Part shown: positions 25,964 through 35,445 of the stretch, piece by piece
Position numbering within the stretch: the first letter of the stretch is position 1
Layout: every line of letters starts with the position of its first letter
From: Acinetobacter lwoffii
GTDB lineage: Bacteria; Pseudomonadota; Gammaproteobacteria; Pseudomonadales; Moraxellaceae
Reading direction: 5' to 3'
DNA: 64,000 bases
Assembly: GCF_019343495.1 (NCBI RefSeq)
Contig: NZ_CP072550.1
Location: 1 to 64,000 of the forward strand
The notes under the pieces: generated by a model
Told to the model about the DNA's origin: nothing
Databases searched by the model: none
The model's input: the letters and a program-made list of their open reading frames with translations, nothing else
Made by a program: the position numbers and the translations under genes

Positions 25964-28804
25964 TTATGGCAATGTTGCCCTAAAATCCAGTGCAAAATCA
26001 GTTTCACCACGAGGATCGCTATTAAAGAACTTAAAGCCTAAACACTTAATCTCTTTATAGCCCATACTCTCCACCTCTTTTAAGAAGCTCTTATAACCTT
26101 CGTCATCCTCTTCATCTGGATCAAAAATTACAGAACTTTCGTCACTCAAGCTGATCAGCACTTCTTCCTTCCACTCGTCATTCACCAACAAATGACCGCC
26201 TTTAGGCTCAATCAAGCATTGATAGTACATCTCTTGGTTCACCGTATCATTTACGATCAACATATAGTCTGGACTGAATCTACGGCCATCAACAGGACTA
26301 AATAACCAGTAGTCTAGCTCATTACGTATTAAGTAAATTTCAGCATCTTTATATTGACGTTTAAGGGCATCAATTTGAGTCGAAATGAATTTTACGAATA
26401 GCTTCTCTTCACTCGTACCGTAGTTTTCACTATAAGCATACCAATCGGCACCTTCAACATTAAACTTCAGTTGTTCATTTGGATGCAACGATTGTGCGAT
26501 CGCACGTTCGTCTGGAGCATTGACAGTGATTTCACCCGTATCAGGATTTTCAACAGGGAAAGAAACCAAGTAAATGTTTTTCTCTTGCTGAAAAACAGTA
26601 GACAGCGATTTAGGTTTAAAGCTTTTACTACCCGTGATACGTGGCATATGACGATCAATAGCCTTACGTACCTCAGGTAAAATTATGCCCAAAAGTAGCT
26701 GATATTTTTCATCAATGGTCAGATCGTGAATATCCTTATCTTCAGTATATGAATAGCGGATCTGATAAAGCGGTAGGTAGTTATCGATTAATTCATCCAT
26801 ACTATCTAACCCAACGATATGCTCTCTTAGATTGTTAAATCTAAAAAAGTTCCCTTCAGTCGCAACGAGCGCCTTTTTCAAGACCGGTCGGCTAAAGTAT
26901 TCTTCAGTCAGATCGATGGTTTTATGGTTAACTTCAGCTTGGATCTGATTCTGTTGCTTGTCGGTCAAGCTACCAGCATGCAATTGATATGCACTGGCTT
27001 TGATTTCACGCTTAAAAGTCGTATCAATCTCAGAATCAGTCGTTTTATTTCTAAATTCTTGCTGATTGACTAAGACAAAACCTTTCTTATATGTCTCACT
27101 GTTCATAAAGTCAGATTTAAGCGTGATTGTGCGCTTTTCAGTGGATTTATTAATAATCCCTTCACCTAGAAGCTCTAACTTTAAGTTGTCGTAAAACGTG
27201 CCAGTCTTAACAAAGTGGTACATGAACGTTTCAAGTACACGCCCGTATTCATCAATCGCATTGTCAAACTTACGTTTGTACTGGTCAAACTCATAGCCAT
27301 GTTCTTTATCAAACAAGCCAAGGTTTTCATTATTCAAACGATATGATTTATGCAGTTTATATGGGCATAAACGAGCACCACGGCCAATCAACTGAATATC
27401 TTGCAGCGATACTTTTTTCGCTGCAGAAATATCAAAGTGAATGATGTCATAGAGACTTAAAACATCCCAACCTTCAGTGAGTGCATCAACTGAAAATATC
27501 ACCCGATTATAGTTTTTAGGATCATCTAAAATCGGCAACAAAGTTGAATTGGTTTTATCCGTTGAGTTGTAAACAAACGTGTTATCTGAAGAAAAACGAA
27601 TTTTAATTTCAGAAATAAATGATTTTAAACCATCTCTATCGCTGATCGTGGATAGACCAGACTTCGGAGAGGCAATCCAAGCAAACATTTGACGCAAGAA
27701 ACGAAAGCTATCTTCAGCATCTTGCAAATTAGTCTGATTGGTTTCACTTAGCTTTTTTAGATAATCTAAATCTTGTGGCTTAAGTGAATTAATCACCTTA
27801 TGGAAAAATTCACGGTCTAGCTTGCTTTGTTTAATGTTGGTTGATTTCACCAATATAATTGGGTTGATCGTGACTTGCATATCACGCTCAGCGAATAAAC
27901 GTCTGTATTCACTCAATACAACGGCATTAATCACCAATAAGCGTTTTTGATCGGCGATCTGAGTTTCAGTGTTGTAAAGGAAGCAAACCGCTTTACTGTA
28001 ACCTTCCTTATTGAATCTCAAGAAATCGTATTTATAGACTAATTTGTCCTGATACTTCCTATGGATGGCACTATTGCCCAAGTCAACAGTAGCAGTAAAC
28101 TCCAGCAAAAGATTATCTGGCCGTGCCTTGATTGCTGTATTGACCGAAGTTTCCCAATTGGTAATCGCTTCATCATCTTCTTTTATCTTCTTACGTGTAT
28201 TCACGTTAAGTCGATGCGCTTCATCTGCAATCAGAACAATTTTATTATTCAAGAAATCTTCTGCAGACAAACCATTTTCTACCTCATTCACAAGTTTGTT
28301 GTAGAGGAACGCCGTACTTAAAAACATAAAGTTAATAGCGTTGCCTTGTGAATCTGGAAAGAGTTTGATTTCTTTAACAGGAATAGAACGTCCATTGATT
28401 TTCACTCCGTTCTTATTGAAAAGATACTTTTCAAATTGCGGATCAATAAAGTTCATATAGGCCTGTTCAATAATCTGCAATTGATGGACCATAAATATGA
28501 AATTGCGGTAGCCTTTCTCATATAAAAAGAGAATAACGGCAGCCATAGTGAGCGTTTTACCCGTTCCAGTCGCCATATTAAAAAGTAAGTGTTTGGCTTT
28601 AGTCGGATCTTGATCATAGATCCAGATAAAATGCTTTACAGCTTCTTCTTGATAACCCCTTAAAGTACGCGACAAGTTATCAGTGATATAGCGAGGGATG
28701 GTGAAGTTTTTAGCCCACTCAATGTATTCACTGTCGTTTTCAATACGATAATATAGGAAGTCTTTTAAGGTATCTTTTACCAATGTTGGGCTTAATCTAG
28801 ACAT
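25964..28804 (-). CDS. res: type III restriction endonuclease subunit Res
   Basis: 946 residues from the ATG at 28804, which overlaps the mod stop by 8 bases; an upstream in-frame start lies inside mod. SF2 helicase motifs: ATGTGKT (Walker A, residues 78-84), ADEAHRL (DEAH box), FTATVD (motif III) and LIGRGARLCPY (motif VI). Near the C terminus RRFSPDYMLIV and LIEPKGG form a PD-(D/E)xK nuclease site. With Mod it cuts DNA carrying two head-to-head unmethylated sites after ATP-driven translocation. All motifs look intact. Confidence 0.93.
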   Translation of the reverse strand: MSRLSPTLVKDTLKDFLYYRIENDSEYIEWAKNFTIPRYITDNLSRTLRGYQEEAVKHFIWIYDQDPTKAKHLLFNMATGTGKTLTMAAVILFLYEKGYRNFIFMVHQLQIIEQAYMNFIDPQFEKYLFNKNGVKINGRSIPVKEIKLFPDSQGNAINFMFLSTAFLYNKLVNEVENGLSAEDFLNNKIVLIADEAHRLNVNTRKKIKEDDEAITNWETSVNTAIKARPDNLLLEFTATVDLGNSAIHRKYQDKLVYKYDFLRFNKEGYSKAVCFLYNTETQIADQKRLLVINAVVLSEYRRLFAERDMQVTINPIILVKSTNIKQSKLDREFFHKVINSLKPQDLDYLKKLSETNQTNLQDAEDSFRFLRQMFAWIASPKSGLSTISDRDGLKSFISEIKIRFSSDNTFVYNSTDKTNSTLLPILDDPKNYNRVIFSVDALTEGWDVLSLYDIIHFDISAAKKVSLQDIQLIGRGARLCPYKLHKSYRLNNENLGLFDKEHGYEFDQYKRKFDNAIDEYGRVLETFMYHFVKTGTFYDNLKLELLGEGIINKSTEKRTITLKSDFMNSETYKKGFVLVNQQEFRNKTTDSEIDTTFKREIKASAYQLHAGSLTDKQQNQIQAEVNHKTIDLTEEYFSRPVLKKALVATEGNFFRFNNLREHIVGLDSMDELIDNYLPLYQIRYSYTEDKDIHDLTIDEKYQLLLGIILPEVRKAIDRHMPRITGSKSFKPKSLSTVFQQEKNIYLVSFPVENPDTGEITVNAPDERAIAQSLHPNEQLKFNVEGADWYAYSENYGTSEEKLFVKFISTQIDALKRQYKDAEIYLIRNELDYWLFSPVDGRRFSPDYMLIVNDTVNQEMYYQCLIEPKGGHLLVNDEWKEEVLISLSDESSVIFDPDEEDDEGYKSFLKEVESMGYKEIKCLGFKFFNSDPRGETDFALDFRATLP

Positions 28805-30647
28805 TAGATGCACCATAAAACTTATCAGTGAGCGCAATCTCTTCCTGAGTGACTTTGAATTTTGAATCCAACATATCTGCATGGTTTAGATATAGCTGGT
28901 TTTCATCCAAAAGTTGCAATAAAAGCACTTTACGATCGTCTAGTGATAAAGCCCTAAATGATTCCTCACGCTCAAAGTCTTTTTTATCAAACCAAAACTT
29001 TAAAAAGGCATTCTGAGCCATTTCATTGTAAATACTGTCCAGCTCACCTTTACTTGTTGCAGCCAAGATTCCATCTTGATAGGCCTGGTTATAGCGCTTC
29101 AGTTCAAAATAAACAAATGAACCGCCACCATTCCAATTTACAAGTTTAGAGATACCGCCGTCCTCACCGTTTATTACGCGTTTTAAGCGTGTTTTGGTGA
29201 TTTCATCAATATAGTCCATCTGCTCAATCGCAATCCATTTGCGACCCAATTTATGCGCCACAGCAGCCGTAGTACCCGAACCTGAGAAAAAGTCGAGCAC
29301 AAGATCTCCTTCATCCGTGGCGATCTCAATAATACGCTGTAAAAGCAGTTCTGGCTTTTTCCCATTCGGGAACAATACACCACCCTCTTTTGTTAAATTG
29401 TTCAGCGGAAAGCCATCCCAAAAGGTGCCAGCTTTTTCAAGCTTGAAGATATATTTCCCTCTTTTGACCGCAATATCACTCAACCAAGCAATTTGATCGC
29501 ACTTGGCACCCTTGTAATAGACAGTCGTTACCTTATTTTTGTTTTTTCCAGATCTAGGCACATATTCAATGCTTAATAGCTCATGATCCCCGGTTACACC
29601 TTCCATCACGCGTGTTCTAATTGAGCTTTGAGCATTCGTGTCGCGCATAATCTTATCAAAGTACTTCAGATAGCATTCAACTTCAGTCAGGTTTTCTTCT
29701 TCCATCACCTTTTTGATCGGCTCTAGAACCACACCTTTATGCGTATAAACCTCAATCGGCTCACCTGAACCATCTGTTAATGTCTTAATGTGCTCTTTGG
29801 TACCAACGCTTTTTAAGATACGCGTATACTTCCAGCTCTTTTTAAGCTGCTTCATGGTTTCTAGATATTCAAACAATTCTACTTCGTCATAGAAATCGTT
29901 GAACTTTTTAAAACCATTCTCACTATTCATATTTTTGGTGTAAATCAAAATATATTCGATATTTTTCTTCAGGCGCTTGTCTTCGCCACCACCAGAAGCA
30001 CCAGACGTTTGTTTCATTTTTACTGAAACTTGGTTTAAGTAGTTTTCACGTCCAAAGACTTCATCTGCTAAAACTTTTAGATATGCTTGTTCATTGTCAT
30101 CACATTGAATGAAAACCAGGCCATCTTCTTTGAGCAAATCCTTTACGACTTCCAAGCGATTTTTAATAAATAATAACCAAGAAGAATGTGTAAATGTGTC
30201 GTTATATTTGAATCCATCGTTCTCAGTATTGTATGGTGGGTCCAGGTATAAGAGTTTGACTTTATTAGCTAATTTCTCTCTTAAAGAGTACAGTGCCAAT
30301 AGGTTATTCCCCTTAATTAGCAAGTTCTCTTTTAGCTCACCATTTTCGTCAAAAAATTCAAATTCTGTCTCATTGGTTGCGCTGTAATATTCAGGATTGG
30401 TAAGTACTTTTGGCTCAAATAATGTATCAATATCTTTTGAATCGACTTCTTGATGTAAAAACTTTTCTGTTGTTTTAACATCTTCGCGAGACATGCCCCC
30501 AACCAGCACAGCATCTTTAAATGGGAAATTAATCACTACATTACTGTTATTTTTAATAAAACCTACATTTTCTTGATTCGCACTGTAGAGTCCAATTTTA
30601 TTACTAAAGCGTGTGTACTGACCTTTTTTGAGTGAATTTTCCGCCAT
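28797..30647 (-). CDS. mod: type III DNA adenine methyltransferase subunit Mod
   Basis: 616 residues from the ATG at 30647, which has AGGGAAAG six bases before it; a longer TTG start is unlikely. DPPY (about residues 136-139, LLYLDPPYNTEN) comes before the AdoMet-binding FxGxG (DFFSGSGTTAAV), so this is a beta-class N6-adenine methyltransferase with the target-recognition domain between the two motifs. It methylates one strand of an asymmetric site and protects the plasmid and host. Overlap with res shows translational coupling. Recognition sequence cannot be read from the protein. Confidence 0.94.
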   Translation of the reverse strand: MAENSLKKGQYTRFSNKIGLYSANQENVGFIKNNSNVVINFPFKDAVLVGGMSREDVKTTEKFLHQEVDSKDIDTLFEPKVLTNPEYYSATNETEFEFFDENGELKENLLIKGNNLLALYSLREKLANKVKLLYLDPPYNTENDGFKYNDTFTHSSWLLFIKNRLEVVKDLLKEDGLVFIQCDDNEQAYLKVLADEVFGRENYLNQVSVKMKQTSGASGGGEDKRLKKNIEYILIYTKNMNSENGFKKFNDFYDEVELFEYLETMKQLKKSWKYTRILKSVGTKEHIKTLTDGSGEPIEVYTHKGVVLEPIKKVMEEENLTEVECYLKYFDKIMRDTNAQSSIRTRVMEGVTGDHELLSIEYVPRSGKNKNKVTTVYYKGAKCDQIAWLSDIAVKRGKYIFKLEKAGTFWDGFPLNNLTKEGGVLFPNGKKPELLLQRIIEIATDEGDLVLDFFSGSGTTAAVAHKLGRKWIAIEQMDYIDEITKTRLKRVINGEDGGISKLVNWNGGGSFVYFELKRYNQAYQDGILAATSKGELDSIYNEMAQNAFLKFWFDKKDFEREESFRALSLDDRKVLLLQLLDENQLYLNHADMLDSKFKVTQEEIALTDKFYGASNV

Positions 30648-30803
30648 GTCTTTCCCTACTCTATGCTTTGCCAAAAATGTGAAACTATTTGTTGTGAAAT
30701 GCCAAAATTTTCACAAATAAGTGTATTACTAATAAGCATGAAAGCAACATAAGGATGTTCTTTTTTTAGCTAGTTGATTCATAACCTATAAAAAATAGAT
30801 ATG

Positions 30804-30836
30804 AAAAAGCCCCAATGTTGTAAATGGGGCTTTTAT
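30804..30836 (-). terminator. minus-strand rho-independent terminator
   Basis: Minus strand: AAAAGCCCCA, 10-base loop, TGGGGCTTTTT. It separates the envelope operon from mod. Confidence 0.85.
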
Positions 30837-30880
30837 CTGATCTGGTGATTAATTGGATTCCGTAGATATGACAATAGATG

Positions 30881-31189
30881 TCATATAAAACCTTCTTTGA
30901 ACTGTCGCCCTTCCAGCGACTCTAAGTGCATTTCAAGGAAATCTAAAGCCACTTCTGAGTAATTTGCGTTGGTTGAACAATTCACCAACTTTTCATCACA
31001 AAGACATTTTCCCAAATTTGCCAACTGAGTAACCAACTCATTTCGTACAAAAGCCAAGCTGAGAGCTTCAATCTGAGCTTGCAGTTCTTCACTGAAAAAC
31101 TGCAGTTCCATACGATTACCACATTGTTGTTGCAGTACATATTTATTTAATACCGCTACGGCTTTAGCGGTATTTAATTCACCGTTCAT
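30881..31189 (-). CDS. small hypothetical protein
   Basis: 102 residues, helical, with four to five cysteines (QQCGNR, CLCDEKLVNC) that could bind metal or form disulfides, though no signal peptide is seen. It begins 5 bases after the stop of the SNase-like gene, the end of a minus-strand operon. Function unknown. Confidence 0.6.
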   Translation of the reverse strand: MNGELNTAKAVAVLNKYVLQQQCGNRMELQFFSEELQAQIEALSLAFVRNELVTQLANLGKCLCDEKLVNCSTNANYSEVALDFLEMHLESLEGRQFKEGFI

Positions 31190-31194
31190 CAATA

Positions 31195-31701
31195 TTACTT
31201 ATTGTGACGGTACTGGCTTGGATAAACAGGGTTTGGATCAGCCCATAAACCAAGGCGTTGAGAACGTGCGTTGCTTTCAGCACTCAAAATAATTTTATCT
31301 TTAAGATATTCACGATAAGCCCAAGCATAGCCATCTTTAACTTGCTTATAGTTAACACTATTCACGATGTTTAAGTTAGGCACTTGGTTTGTACGCATCT
31401 GAAAAATGGTACCAAGAGTACGACCGTAGCGGTCCTTACTATTTTCTTGCACATACACAATCGTTTCATGCAAGAAACTGATGTTCTGACGCGATTTCTG
31501 ACCAAAAGCTTGACTCTTTTCTGGTGCATCAATCTGGTTGAAGCGAACACGGATCTGCTCATTGTTGTTGTTTAAAACGGTGATAGTGTCGCCGTCAGAA
31601 ATACGTACAACTTTGCCAACAAAATCGGCTTGAGCTGCAGTAGCAACAACAGACATGGATAAGGTTAAAGCTAAACTTTTTAAAGTTGTATTAAGGTTCA
31701 T
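31195..31701 (-). CDS. exported thermonuclease-like (SNase domain) nuclease
   Basis: 168 residues. Sec signal peptide to about residue 25 (SMSVVATAAQA). The SNase fold motifs are present: VVRISDGDTITV, RVRFNQIDAPE, and DRYGRTLG, with the catalytic Asp/Arg/Glu residues in place. SNase proteins of this length are common on plasmids and act as periplasmic or secreted nucleases of broad specificity. It sits between the lytic transglycosylase gene and a small gene on the same strand, suggesting an envelope role linked to DNA transfer. Confidence 0.9.
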   Translation of the reverse strand: MNLNTTLKSLALTLSMSVVATAAQADFVGKVVRISDGDTITVLNNNNEQIRVRFNQIDAPEKSQAFGQKSRQNISFLHETIVYVQENSKDRYGRTLGTIFQMRTNQVPNLNIVNSVNYKQVKDGYAWAYREYLKDKIILSAESNARSQRLGLWADPNPVYPSQYRHNK

Positions 31702-31786
31702 TTTGAATCCTTAGTGGGTAAAGAATAGGTAAATTATATCGCATTACATAACTGCAATTTTTTTCTTAAAAAATATATTTAGCTGA

Positions 31787-32653
31787 TTAGTTAGGATTTA
31801 TCCCCTTTCTCTCAAGCCAGTTTTTCCATTGAAGTGCATACGCAACTAAACCAGGTTGTTTCGCCGTGCCATTGCGATATATCGCATTAAAAGATGGCGT
31901 CCATGAATGGTAAGCAGCTGCTCTAACCCAAAAATCGGTTGACGGTTTTGTGGCTAATCGATTTCGCAAGATCTTGGCTGCAAGTCGCGCATTCAGACAT
32001 CCATCAGTACGCACATAATGGCTATTATAACTTTCAAACATACCGCCACGTTTAAAGTGTATGGTATTGATTTGGAATTGCCCCATATCCAATGAAAGGT
32101 TTTTGTTTTGCACTGTTTGTCCATTGGTACCACGCTCTTTGCTATGTATACCCAATAAAACATACAGCGGAACACCTTCTGACCGCGCAGCATGAATAAC
32201 ACAACTCAAAGTAGCGACTCTACCCGGTACGGTTTGATCGTAAGATACACTCGCTTGATTGTATTGCGTAGTTGGATAGGTATAAGTAACAGGACGGATA
32301 TTCTGGCGAACGGGTTGTTGTTGTGGTGCTGGTGCTTGCTGGCCACTAGGTTGTGGTCTATTTTGTGCAACTGCCGTGCGCTCAGTGCTAGTCGGAGTTT
32401 CTTCAGTTTTTTTCGGTGTGTACTTCACGCCCAGGTAACGACTCGTAAAGCCTCTTGGCTTTGCTGGCGCCGTTTCTTGCTGAGTGTTGGTCATGACCTG
32501 AAATGGTCGATATGGTGTACTTGATCCATTAGAATTGACATGGTTTGCATATGCACCTAGAGCCTTAGAACTTTGAGGCAATTGAGCATAAGCAACGCTT
32601 GATCCTAATAGAGTCGCAAATAGCGTTGGTTTTAACAGCATATTAATCAGCAC
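31787..32653 (-). CDS. exported lytic transglycosylase-like protein
   Basis: 288 residues. Signal peptide about 1-23 (FATLLGSSVAYA), then a Pro/Gln-rich linker of about 110 residues, then an SLT-like domain from about 150: HAARSEGVPLYVLLGIHSKE with the candidate catalytic Glu, DMGQFQIN (the family GxxQIN motif), and AAAYHSWTP. Such VirB1-type enzymes open the peptidoglycan for secretion or conjugation. The start overlaps the upstream gene by 11 bases, so translation is coupled. Confidence 0.8.
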   Translation of the reverse strand: MLINMLLKPTLFATLLGSSVAYAQLPQSSKALGAYANHVNSNGSSTPYRPFQVMTNTQQETAPAKPRGFTSRYLGVKYTPKKTEETPTSTERTAVAQNRPQPSGQQAPAPQQQPVRQNIRPVTYTYPTTQYNQASVSYDQTVPGRVATLSCVIHAARSEGVPLYVLLGIHSKERGTNGQTVQNKNLSLDMGQFQINTIHFKRGGMFESYNSHYVRTDGCLNARLAAKILRNRLATKPSTDFWVRAAAYHSWTPSFNAIYRNGTAKQPGLVAYALQWKNWLERKGINPN

Positions 32654-33449
32654 CTTTATCGTTGTTGTTGAAATTGTCGATTAGGTGCTGTTTACGGTCA
32701 GCTAACTTATTCAGTGTTTCAACTGGCAATGGGTTTTTGCCGTCATACCACGATAAGCTATATTTTTTTGGCGCATAGCGGAACCATGCCAAGAATGGCG
32801 AATTCGGTAAGAATAAAAGACCAGTACGGACTTGCCACGCACGATAAGCTGAATTGATGCTAACCATGTATAGATAAAACACCAATAATACACCTGGTAC
32901 AACAAGCATTGGATATAGCGCTTTAAAGAACATATAAACTACGTACAAGCCTGTAAACATAGATAATGCTAAATACAAATAAGAAGAAAACTGATGGTTT
33001 TTAATAAGCTTGTCTATTTCATCATTACTCATTGAAGCTAAACGTTCTTGCCCTCTTGGGTAGTGAGTATTAGCAATGAGTTTTTTCAGTTGTTTAAAAT
33101 TGTTAGGTGCGACAATTTCATATTCACATAAAGGGTGTGCACATACCCAATTCACGTTGCCTTTATAAGAACGTGGAATCCTGTTGTCATGCATTAAAAT
33201 CGATTTACCGCATTCGGGGCATGTTGGCGACAGCATTGATCTAATATTAGATAAATGCGGTAAAAACCCTTTTCTAGCTGAACTCCAGTGGCTTTTACGC
33301 CCGAAATCAAAAAAGACTCGCTTTAAAATACCTGATTTACGGGGTTGATTAGCTTCAATTGCCTGTTTAATGGCAGCTTCATCTAAAACCTCATTGGTAA
33401 TATTTACCTTTTGTGTAGCACTATCAGAACTATTTTTATCTGAAGACAT
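32643..33449 (-). CDS. membrane protein with cytoplasmic zinc-binding segment
   Basis: 268 residues. N-terminal soluble region with CPEC and CAHPLC cysteine pairs (about residues 76-108), a likely zinc site, then two membrane helices (about 158-200, YLALSMFTGLYVVYMFF and MLVVPGVLLVFYLYMV), and a soluble tail. First gene of the minus-strand operon with the transglycosylase and SNase. Its place argues for a transfer-apparatus or envelope function, but no family was recognised. Confidence 0.75.
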   Translation of the reverse strand: MSSDKNSSDSATQKVNITNEVLDEAAIKQAIEANQPRKSGILKRVFFDFGRKSHWSSARKGFLPHLSNIRSMLSPTCPECGKSILMHDNRIPRSYKGNVNWVCAHPLCEYEIVAPNNFKQLKKLIANTHYPRGQERLASMSNDEIDKLIKNHQFSSYLYLALSMFTGLYVVYMFFKALYPMLVVPGVLLVFYLYMVSINSAYRAWQVRTGLLFLPNSPFLAWFRYAPKKYSLSWYDGKNPLPVETLNKLADRKQHLIDNFNNNDKGAD

Positions 33450-33508
33450 ACTTTTACCTACGGACTTTTATTATGTAGAATACGTTATTATATTAAAGGA
33501 TTTTCAAC

Positions 33509-33931
33509 GTGTCTAAAACCCTTTTTAACTTCGCAACGCTTATTTTAATTTCCACCCTTTTAAGTGCCTGTAATAACTCTAATACTCCAAATGAACAAGA
33601 TCCATTAAAAGGTCAAGAAAAGAAGTTTTTAGACGAATCCGCAACGAGTGAATCAAAAGAACTTGTGTTTTATGACTTGGTAGATCCTAAGAAAAAAGAC
33701 CAACCTATAAAGGCTGAAGAAGCAAGTGCTTCCGAGCCTGAAGCCCAAGAACAACAACCTGAAAAGGCCTTATCTCCTGAGATTCTTGAAGCGATTCGTG
33801 AAAATACAGAACGACAAGAAAAAAAGGAAAATGCACTCAGAACAATAGCTGAAGCTAAGCGTATTGAAGAATTATTAGTAGGTAAAGATCGCAGTAGTGA
33901 TGATGGTTATACCTATAACAGTGATGAATAA
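33509..33931 (+). CDS. lipoprotein, highly charged
   Basis: 140 residues from GTG with TAAAGGA upstream. Lipoprotein signal ending LLSAC (Cys21). The mature part is dominated by Glu, Lys, Gln and Ala and likely forms a long helix or unstructured spacer (ENTERQEKKENALRTIAEAK). Divergent from the membrane-protein operon. Unknown role. Confidence 0.75.
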   Translation: MSKTLFNFATLILISTLLSACNNSNTPNEQDPLKGQEKKFLDESATSESKELVFYDLVDPKKKDQPIKAEEASASEPEAQEQQPEKALSPEILEAIRENTERQEKKENALRTIAEAKRIEELLVGKDRSSDDGYTYNSDE

Positions 33932-33998
33932 TTGATATATCAATGGTTTTAACCAATACAAACTTATTATTTTAAGTTAAAATGATTTTAAATTTTTT

Positions 33999-34007
33999 GG
34001 TATATAC
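33999..34007. promoter_or_regulatory. GGTATATAC element
   Basis: Nonamer four bases before the preferred ATG (34012) of the next gene, a position that fits an operator overlapping the ribosome site better than a promoter element for that start. Confidence 0.3.
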
Positions 34008-34011
34008 GGTT

Positions 34012-34551
34012 ATGTTTAACAGTGCTTTTAAGAAACATAAAATAAAAATATGTTTTGGCTTACCAATCATAATTGTGGTTTCGATCTTAATATTCAAAAT
34101 CTACTCCTACCCCTTTAAGCCAAGACTCTTAAGCCCCGATTGGATTGAAAGTCGCTACAATGGTTGGGAAGTTGAACATCATGACTTATGGATTGCTACA
34201 ATTGTGGATGTTGTTGGTCCAAAAACAGTAAAAATTAGAAATCAAAATGGAGAAGAAAAAATTATGGATCTTCTCTATATAAATGCTTTGCAATCTTCGG
34301 AAAAAATGAAAAACCTCTATATCAATAGCTTGTCCGGTTATGTTGGCCAACAGCTATTTGTAAAAGGAGATCCAGACAAAGCGCGGTTTAATGGCGTCTT
34401 GATCGATGGTAACGGTGAAAATATCAATCTAAACCTAACTTATGTACCAGGTGCGGTATTGGATATGTCATCAACTGCATACATTCATGACCGAGAAAAG
34501 CAATTAGTTCCTTATTTCGCGAATATCAATTCAGAAAATAGAACGTTTTAA
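34012..34551 (+). CDS. membrane-anchored protein with degenerate SNase-like domain
   Basis: 179 residues from ATG 34012; the ATG at 33982 is also in frame. One N-terminal membrane helix (FGLPIIIVVSILIFKIY) and an outside domain. WIATIVDVVGPKTVKIRN, MDLLYINAL and SLSGYVGQQLFVKGD follow the order of SNase/OB-fold strands (DGDT, RLxGIDAPE, LLxGKxVxV) but the acidic catalytic residues are gone. So a non-catalytic SNase-like fold is proposed, with moderate doubt. Confidence 0.6.
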   Translation: MFNSAFKKHKIKICFGLPIIIVVSILIFKIYSYPFKPRLLSPDWIESRYNGWEVEHHDLWIATIVDVVGPKTVKIRNQNGEEKIMDLLYINALQSSEKMKNLYINSLSGYVGQQLFVKGDPDKARFNGVLIDGNGENINLNLTYVPGAVLDMSSTAYIHDREKQLVPYFANINSENRTF

Positions 34552-34585
34552 GTTATAAATTAAGGGATATTAGAAAGGCCAAGCT

Positions 34586-35326
34586 ATGCCAGCACCATTA
34601 TGTTTCCTCACACTGGAATTTACCGCCAAAGTCAAGAATCCAGTTGATGTGCCTGACATTATTAAGTCGTCTATTTTGACGCGTATTAAAAAGTGCCGCA
34701 CATCATCAATAGAACAGGTTCAGTATCTTTATAATGCTGAAGAGAGCTACTGGAAGCCAAAAAAACAAGTCACTGAAGAAGCAACTCAATATCATGGCAT
34801 CACCAATGAAGATTTATTAACGCAAGACTCAATCAATGGTCTAAAGATTAAAAACTATGTTGTGTATTGGGCAAACGTTTATACATTTAGAATTTTGCAA
34901 AAAAGCAAAGTGAAGTTTTTTAATCACCGCTTTATCTTTTTAAACAACTTAATCAACGTGATTGGTGAAGATGGTTCCCTACCCATGACAGAATGGGCAC
35001 GTTTAGCCAGTGCAGCTTCGGGAAATAATGAATTTCCAGAAGAGATACTGACTAACACTAACAATAAGGTCATCTGTTTGACCGTTATATTTGATTATAT
35101 TTCTGAAAAATTAACATCACTTTATGGTTTGGATCTTAATAAGCATTACGATCTGGTTGCTGCAGTACAATACAACAGTGCTATCAAAGCTAAGAGTCAA
35201 AAATCATTAAAGGTTCATAAGCTTATGCGTGATGATTTTAATGAGTTTAAATTGCTTTTAGACAAAGGCATGGAGATTAAGAGAATTAAAAAAGAATATT
35301 TTATAAATAATAACTATCACCCTTAA
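34586..35326 (+). CDS. hypothetical protein, possibly degenerate DnaQ-like exonuclease fold
   Basis: 246 residues, AAGG before the ATG. The N-terminal half has the course of a DEDDh exonuclease: a first strand FLTLEFTAK where the usual D-x-E is reduced to a single Glu, then EATQYHGITNEDLL matching the 'HGIT-E-L' signature, then NYVVYWANVYTFRIL in place of the second acidic motif. Catalytic Asp residues are mostly lost, so it may bind rather than cut nucleic acid. The C-terminal half is helical and basic. Terminator follows. Confidence 0.55.
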   Translation: MPAPLCFLTLEFTAKVKNPVDVPDIIKSSILTRIKKCRTSSIEQVQYLYNAEESYWKPKKQVTEEATQYHGITNEDLLTQDSINGLKIKNYVVYWANVYTFRILQKSKVKFFNHRFIFLNNLINVIGEDGSLPMTEWARLASAASGNNEFPEEILTNTNNKVICLTVIFDYISEKLTSLYGLDLNKHYDLVAAVQYNSAIKAKSQKSLKVHKLMRDDFNEFKLLLDKGMEIKRIKKEYFINNNYHP

Positions 35327-35330
35327 ACCT

Positions 35331-35362
35331 AAAAGCCACTCTCTTAAAAGTGGCTTTTTTTT
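35331..35362 (+). terminator. rho-independent terminator
   Basis: AAAAGCCACT, loop, AAGTGGCTTTTTTTT. Confidence 0.9.
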
Positions 35363-35445
35363 ACGTTAAACATAAAATAAACTATCACTAAAACCCTTTT
35401 TTAAAATATAATACTTTTAATTTCTATTTTAACTGGTGATACATT

